Below the pieces are notes generated by a model, which was not told where the DNA came from, ran no database searches, and saw nothing but the letters and a program-made list of their open reading frames with translations. The position numbers and the translations under genes were made by a program. Of a stretch of DNA of 64,000 nt, positions 60,151-64,000 are shown in pieces. The number at the start of each line of letters is the position of its first letter. Position 1 is the stretch's first letter. Origin of the DNA: Parabacteroides sp. (lineage in GTDB: Bacteria; Bacteroidota; Bacteroidia; Bacteroidales; Tannerellaceae); the NCBI GenBank assembly GCA_017937385.1, contig JAGBDR010000016.1, forward strand, positions 45,803 through 109,802, written 5' to 3'.

Positions 60151-61563
60151 ATGGCAAACAAAGCATATACCATCCTAATCGCAGCCTTGACCGCCCTGTG
60201 GGGACTTACCGGCTGCGTGCGATACGACATCGCAGAACCGTTAAACCGTTTCACCAACTCCGAGGCAGGAGTGGCCGACGGCAGTGAGATCACGGCAAAC
60301 GCAGGGACTACCTGGTTTGCCGACGGTGAATATGAAAACTTCATACTTACGGGGCAGGCGCTCACCGAAAAGGATGCGGAAGCGGCCCTGCTCTTCCATA
60401 CCGACGGGCAGTCGGGTTATGAAGTGGCATTCCGTAACGGCCCCATCGACGGTACCCGTAAAAGCGGAAGTCTTACTTCCGTGCGCAATCTCTACCGTTC
60501 ATTGGCCGAAGACGGTAAATGGTTCGACTTCGAGATTGCCGTGCGCGGACATAACATATCGGTCGCCATCAACGACACGACGGTCGTATGCTATACCGAA
60601 CCCGAACATCCTTATCGCACGGAAGAACATGCCGGGCAGTTGCTCAGCCGGGGTTCGGTCGCTTTGCGAGGCATAAGCGGGAACGTGACGTTCCGCAACC
60701 TCCAAATGACACGTCTGAGAAAAAACGCGGTCAATGAGGCGGACACCATGCCGCGAATAGATGAACAGAACGACGCCGTCATCCGTTTTCAACAGCAAGA
60801 TTTTCCTGTGATCGACTATCATGTACACCTGAAAGGCGGCCTGACGAAAGAGATGGCGCAAGCCATGTCGATGAACTACGGCATCAACTACGGCGTGGCG
60901 CCCAATGCCGGTGAAGGGGGTGTCGGACGTATGCTTGCCGACGACAAGGAGGTATACGAATACTACAACGAGGTAAAGGATATGCCCTTCCTGCGCGGCG
61001 TGCAGGGCGAAGGGCGCAAATGGACCGCCACTTTCTCGCAGGAGGCTTTGGGCGTGTTCGACTACCTCTTTACCGATGCCATGACCATCATCGACCATAA
61101 AGGACGCAACTCGCGCATCTACCGTCCTGAAGAGGTGCATTACGACGGTGTCACGAAAGAACAATACATGGATCACCTGGTGGACCAGACCGTCAAGATC
61201 CTCACCAACGAGCCGGCCGATATCTATGCCAACCCGACTTTCTTGCCGGATGAACTGAACGAAGCGTATGCCCAATACTGGACCGACGAGCGGGTAGACC
61301 GCGTTTTGGACGTATTGGTCCAATACAACATCGCCCTCGAAATCAACGCCCGCTACAAGATCCCGAGCCTCGACATCATCCGCAAGGCCAAAGCACGCGG
61401 TATCAAGTTCACTTTCGGCACAAACAACGTCGATGCCGACTTCGGCAAACTGGAATATTGCCTGCAGGCGGTCAAGGAATGCGGTCTGACGGTAAACGAC
61501 CTCTGGTTCCCGACCATGAGTGTACGAAGAGAGCGCGAGGTGGTGATTTATAATAAGTGGTAA
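60151..61563 (+). CDS. Lipoprotein with lectin-like domain fused to PHP-type metal-dependent hydrolase domain
   Basis: A lipoprotein signal ends at Cys22 (LWGLTGCVRYD). Residues about 40-200 form a jelly-roll resembling the DUF1080/laminin-G-like domain (FADGEYENFILTGQAL, GSVALRGISGNVTFRNLQM). From about residue 222 comes a PHP-like domain: DYHVHLKGG (metal His pair), DAMTIIDHKGRN, NALEINARYKIP-like ALEINARYKIPS and FGTNNVDADFG near the end, all plausible metal-ligand strands. PHP domains hydrolyse phosphoesters or related bonds. I know of no characterised protein with both parts, so the substrate is open; a surface or periplasmic sugar phosphate or glycan is reasonable. It follows ychF by 21 bp. 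Confidence 0.75.
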   Translation: MANKAYTILIAALTALWGLTGCVRYDIAEPLNRFTNSEAGVADGSEITANAGTTWFADGEYENFILTGQALTEKDAEAALLFHTDGQSGYEVAFRNGPIDGTRKSGSLTSVRNLYRSLAEDGKWFDFEIAVRGHNISVAINDTTVVCYTEPEHPYRTEEHAGQLLSRGSVALRGISGNVTFRNLQMTRLRKNAVNEADTMPRIDEQNDAVIRFQQQDFPVIDYHVHLKGGLTKEMAQAMSMNYGINYGVAPNAGEGGVGRMLADDKEVYEYYNEVKDMPFLRGVQGEGRKWTATFSQEALGVFDYLFTDAMTIIDHKGRNSRIYRPEEVHYDGVTKEQYMDHLVDQTVKILTNEPADIYANPTFLPDELNEAYAQYWTDERVDRVLDVLVQYNIALEINARYKIPSLDIIRKAKARGIKFTFGTNNVDADFGKLEYCLQAVKECGLTVNDLWFPTMSVRREREVVIYNKW

Positions 61564-61622
61564 AAAGTGTGTGTTAAAAGTCTATATTATAGGACGCAGC
61601 ATACATAGGCAGAACGCAGAGC

Positions 61623-61659
61623 AACGCAGGCAATATTATTTGAATATAGCCTGCGTTTT
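61623..61659 (+). terminator. Intrinsic terminator after the PHP lipoprotein gene
   Basis: AACGCAGGC (61623-61631) and GCCTGCGTT (61649-61657) form a 9-bp GC-rich stem followed by TTC and T-rich sequence. Confidence 0.7.
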
Positions 61660-61782
61660 CTGTATCCGGGGTAATTGTTGTTTGGCACAGTTCCATCTTA
61701 TTATATTGTTACTTTATAAATGTCCAATTTTATTAGTAATCTTTTTCTTACGAAATCATAGTAATATATTGATCCGATTGTC

Positions 61783-61790
61783 TATATTTG
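61783..61790 (+). promoter_or_regulatory. -7 promoter box for the propeller-TonB gene
   Basis: TATATTTG, 31 bases before the ATG at 61822. Confidence 0.55.
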
Positions 61791-61821
61791 CCTTTACATT
61801 CAATTTTTAATATAAAGGCTT

Positions 61822-63429
61822 ATGAAAACACATCACCTCCTGTCGTTCTTTCTCGCCGTCTTCCTGTTGGAAGCCTGTTCCGAAAACAAGATTACCGAAG
61901 GGAAATCACTGGACGATTGCCCCGTAGTCACAACCACGCAAATAATCGGAAAGGACAAGGTCACAACTTTACATCTCGACCGGGTAAAAGACACACTCGA
62001 CTTGCCGGTCAGTCGGCTGTTGGACAACTTCCGGATTGTTCCGCTCGACAACCGCGACGAGGCATTGATAAAATGGGAAACGGTTTTCGCCAGCGATAAC
62101 TACATCTGTACGGGTGGAATCAGCCAGGAACCTTGCAGGCTATTCGACCAGACGGGCCGCTTCATCTGCCAGGTCGGGGCGAACGGACAAGGTCCCGGTG
62201 AGTATTGGGCGGTTTATGACAAATACATAGACGAGGCGAACAAACGGATCTACCTGATGCCGTGGAATACCCAATCGTTGTTGGTTTATGACCTGAATGG
62301 CCAGTACCTGTCCAACATACCCCTGCCGACATTAGCACCGAAAGGCGTTTTCGCAATCGACACGCAAAAAGAGCTGCTCACGGTCGGACTGCTGCCTTTC
62401 AATAATATCGAAGGCGCTTCGGTCGTTTGGCAACAGGATTTCGAAGGAAATATCCTGCATCGGGTGGATGCCGCCCCCTACGCCATCGAAGGAGACTACA
62501 GCAACGAAATCGATCACAACGGGAACTTAGCCGACGGAACGTTTGACTTCTCCATCTTCAATTTTTGGGATCCGCGAAACGACACGCTCTACCATTTCAT
62601 AGCAGAAGAGAACCGCCTCGCCCCGCGTTTTACACTCAAGCAACCGGAAAAGAAGCTGCAACACTCGTATCTTGAACTCCCCGGTTACTACCTGGCCGAC
62701 ATCACGACCGAGATTTCCCGCGGAGAAGTAACTGACCGTGTTTATGTCCTAACCGACAAGAAGACACAAAAGGGAGCTTACGTGCGTATCCTGAACGATC
62801 TGATCGGCAACAGGCCTATCAAATATGCCGACTTCTTCTTCAAGCGAGGTTACTTCGCCTTTTCAATGGACCCGGGGAACCTTTTGGACGACATCGAAGC
62901 CGCCCTCTCCCACCCCGACCGCCTCAGCCCAAAGCAACAGGAACAATTGAAGTCCTTGCAAGAAAGCGTCAGCACAGACGACAACAACTACCTGTTTATC
63001 GGCAAGATCAAGTCTGAAATCAACGACCTGGCACTAAACACGTTTACTGCCCGGACAGAAGAACAGCCGGCAAAACAGCCGCGACAAACAACCGGGACCG
63101 CTCCGAAAACAGAAGCGACAGACGGAGAAGATCCGGACCTTGTCTATTCTACCGCTACACTGGAAACCTGGAAAAGCTACTTTCCTGCCCATAACAAATA
63201 CAAAGATTGGGATCCCAAAGACCCAAAACAAACATTGGTCGGAGCAGTCATCGACAAACAGGGCAAGCCACATGACCTCCGAATTATCAGAAGCAGCGGC
63301 ATCAAAGAATTGGATGAAGAGGTCGTACGCCTGATACGGGAAGCCCCGATCACCCCTGCCAAAAACAAGAACGGAGAGGAGGTAGAACAGACCAACTGGG
63401 TTTGTATGGTCCATTTCCCGCCCAAATGA
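61822..63429 (+). CDS. Beta-propeller lipoprotein fused to a TonB C-terminal domain
   Basis: The signal MKTHHLLSFFLAVFLLEAC gives lipidated Cys19. Residues about 50-400 are a BF3164-like propeller (LLDNFRIVPLDNRDEAL, QVGANGQGPGEYWAVYD). A charged, Lys/Glu/Pro/Thr-rich linker (about 405-435) leads to a C-terminal domain (about 440-535) with the TonB pattern LVGAVIDKQGKPHDLRIIRS, ELDEEVVRLIREAPITPAKN and WVCMVHFPPK. TonB C-terminal domains normally contact TonB-box receptors from the inner membrane side; here the protein should be anchored by lipid instead of a membrane helix, so energy transduction is unlikely in the usual way. The ECF sigma gene follows 217 bp downstream. Confidence 0.8.
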   Translation: MKTHHLLSFFLAVFLLEACSENKITEGKSLDDCPVVTTTQIIGKDKVTTLHLDRVKDTLDLPVSRLLDNFRIVPLDNRDEALIKWETVFASDNYICTGGISQEPCRLFDQTGRFICQVGANGQGPGEYWAVYDKYIDEANKRIYLMPWNTQSLLVYDLNGQYLSNIPLPTLAPKGVFAIDTQKELLTVGLLPFNNIEGASVVWQQDFEGNILHRVDAAPYAIEGDYSNEIDHNGNLADGTFDFSIFNFWDPRNDTLYHFIAEENRLAPRFTLKQPEKKLQHSYLELPGYYLADITTEISRGEVTDRVYVLTDKKTQKGAYVRILNDLIGNRPIKYADFFFKRGYFAFSMDPGNLLDDIEAALSHPDRLSPKQQEQLKSLQESVSTDDNNYLFIGKIKSEINDLALNTFTARTEEQPAKQPRQTTGTAPKTEATDGEDPDLVYSTATLETWKSYFPAHNKYKDWDPKDPKQTLVGAVIDKQGKPHDLRIIRSSGIKELDEEVVRLIREAPITPAKNKNGEEVEQTNWVCMVHFPPK

Positions 63430-63471
63430 TATGCCGGACGGCAGTAACTTGAATGGTATTCATGGTCGATT

Positions 63472-63508
63472 TATTTTTGTACATTCCATTATTGTCGGGG
63501 GAATGTAC
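63472..63508 (+). promoter_or_regulatory. -7-like box overlapping an inverted repeat, possible operator
   Basis: TATTTTTG (63472-63479) runs into the inverted repeat GTACATTCC, 12-base loop, GGAATGTAC (63479-63508). The layout could be a promoter with an operator over the start site, or the terminator of the gene upstream. The sigma factor gene begins 139 bp later. Confidence 0.35.
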
Positions 63509-63600
63509 GATTTTATCCGCTATTCCCTATCCATCTGCAGACGAAACGATTCCTGAATCTTTCCGTACAAAATCGAACCTCGCATGAGCGGAAGAAGAAA

Positions 63601-63608
63601 TAGATTTG
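63601..63608 (+). promoter_or_regulatory. -7 promoter box for the ECF sigma factor gene
   Basis: TAGATTTG, 38 bases before the ATG at 63647. Confidence 0.45.
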
Positions 63609-63646
63609 CACCAGACAAAAACGAAATCAATAAAAAAACAAGCATT

Positions 63647-64000
63647 ATGGACAGAATTCAATTTCAACAAAAATTAGTAGGTTTACAAGATCACATGATG
63701 AGTTTCGCGATCAAACTGACAGCAAACCGAGATGATGCTTTGGACCTGTTGCAGGATACGACATTGAAAGTATTGGACAACCAGGAAAAATTTGTCGACA
63801 ACGTCAACTTCGCAGGCTGGGTGATGACCGTAATGCGCAATATTTTCATTAATAATTATCATAAGATCGTACGTGTACAGACGGTAGTCGATCAGAATGC
63901 GGATCTGTATAACTTGAATATTGCCAACGACTCCATTTCCGGCTCGCCGGACAAAGTCTATCAGATCCAAGAAATCACCGCGGCAATATCCGAACTCAAC
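63647..64000 (+). CDS. ECF-type RNA polymerase sigma factor, N-terminal part
   Basis: 118 codons are visible before the window ends. The start MDRIQFQQKLVGLQDHMMSF, then LTANRDDALDLLQDTTLKVL (region 2.2) and GWVMTVMRNIFINNYHK (region 2.3-2.4) are typical of ECF sigma factors of Bacteroidetes, which often answer surface signals through anti-sigma partners. Region 4 is beyond the edge but the last residues (IQEITAAISELN) reach its start. A propeller lipoprotein with a TonB domain lies immediately upstream. Confidence 0.88.
   Translation, partial: MDRIQFQQKLVGLQDHMMSFAIKLTANRDDALDLLQDTTLKVLDNQEKFVDNVNFAGWVMTVMRNIFINNYHKIVRVQTVVDQNADLYNLNIANDSISGSPDKVYQIQEITAAISELN

Overview
The window looks like chromosome of a gut Bacteroidales bacterium, most likely Parabacteroides. 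The reasons are: the Bacteroidota -7 promoter word TAnnTTTG stands upstream of many genes; lipoproteins and secreted glycoside hydrolases are abundant; a DUF6383-type exported protein, BF3164-like propeller lipoproteins and an AGE-type sialic acid epimerase are present; and Shine-Dalgarno sites are weak. The genus is an inference. No rRNA, tRNA or CRISPR array was recognised.

Layout. 1-11.6 kb holds the end of an alanine/sodium symporter, an M16 protease, a rearranged stretch where the promoter and first ~40 codons of a sugar kinase are duplicated, the intact kinase, a phosphatase lipoprotein, a DEAD-box helicase, a GH20 hexosaminidase and two exported peptidases (C69, C1). 11.6-29 kb is a carbohydrate region built from two divergent operons. 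The minus operon (RraA-like, enolase-superfamily dehydratase, SDR, SSS symporter, GH2) looks like uptake and breakdown of an acidic sugar. The plus operon is a sialic acid operon (ROK regulator, lyase, AGE epimerase, MFS transporter, sialidase, and an SGNH esterase/SASA esterase/mutarotase fusion).

29-41 kb holds an Rpn-type nuclease with a 12-bp repeat tail, a structured non-coding stretch, a large DUF6383 protein, a LOG/AlkD/dehydrogenase/esterase cluster, an SpmA-SpmB fusion, and two HEPN/nucleotidyltransferase modules flanking ybeY. 41-46 kb holds a LytS/LytTR two-component pair with matching direct repeats before a small lipoprotein gene and before the kinase itself, then a lipoprotein and an outer-membrane barrel. 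46-57 kb is housekeeping: mnmG, a sequence identical to the parS consensus, uvrC, dtd, a MazG-like gene, deoC with a His/Cys-rich leader, a second Rpn nuclease, a polyprenyl synthase and polA. 57-64 kb holds propeller lipoproteins (one fused to a TonB C-terminal domain), ychF, a PHP-domain lipoprotein and the start of an ECF sigma factor.

The least explained signals are intergenic: short words (ATGCCCAT and its complement; CTTCA) spaced 21-23 bp apart at four loci, a 429-bp nested palindrome, a REP-like palindromic family, heptanucleotide repeats running into a start codon, and the paired LytTR-like sites.
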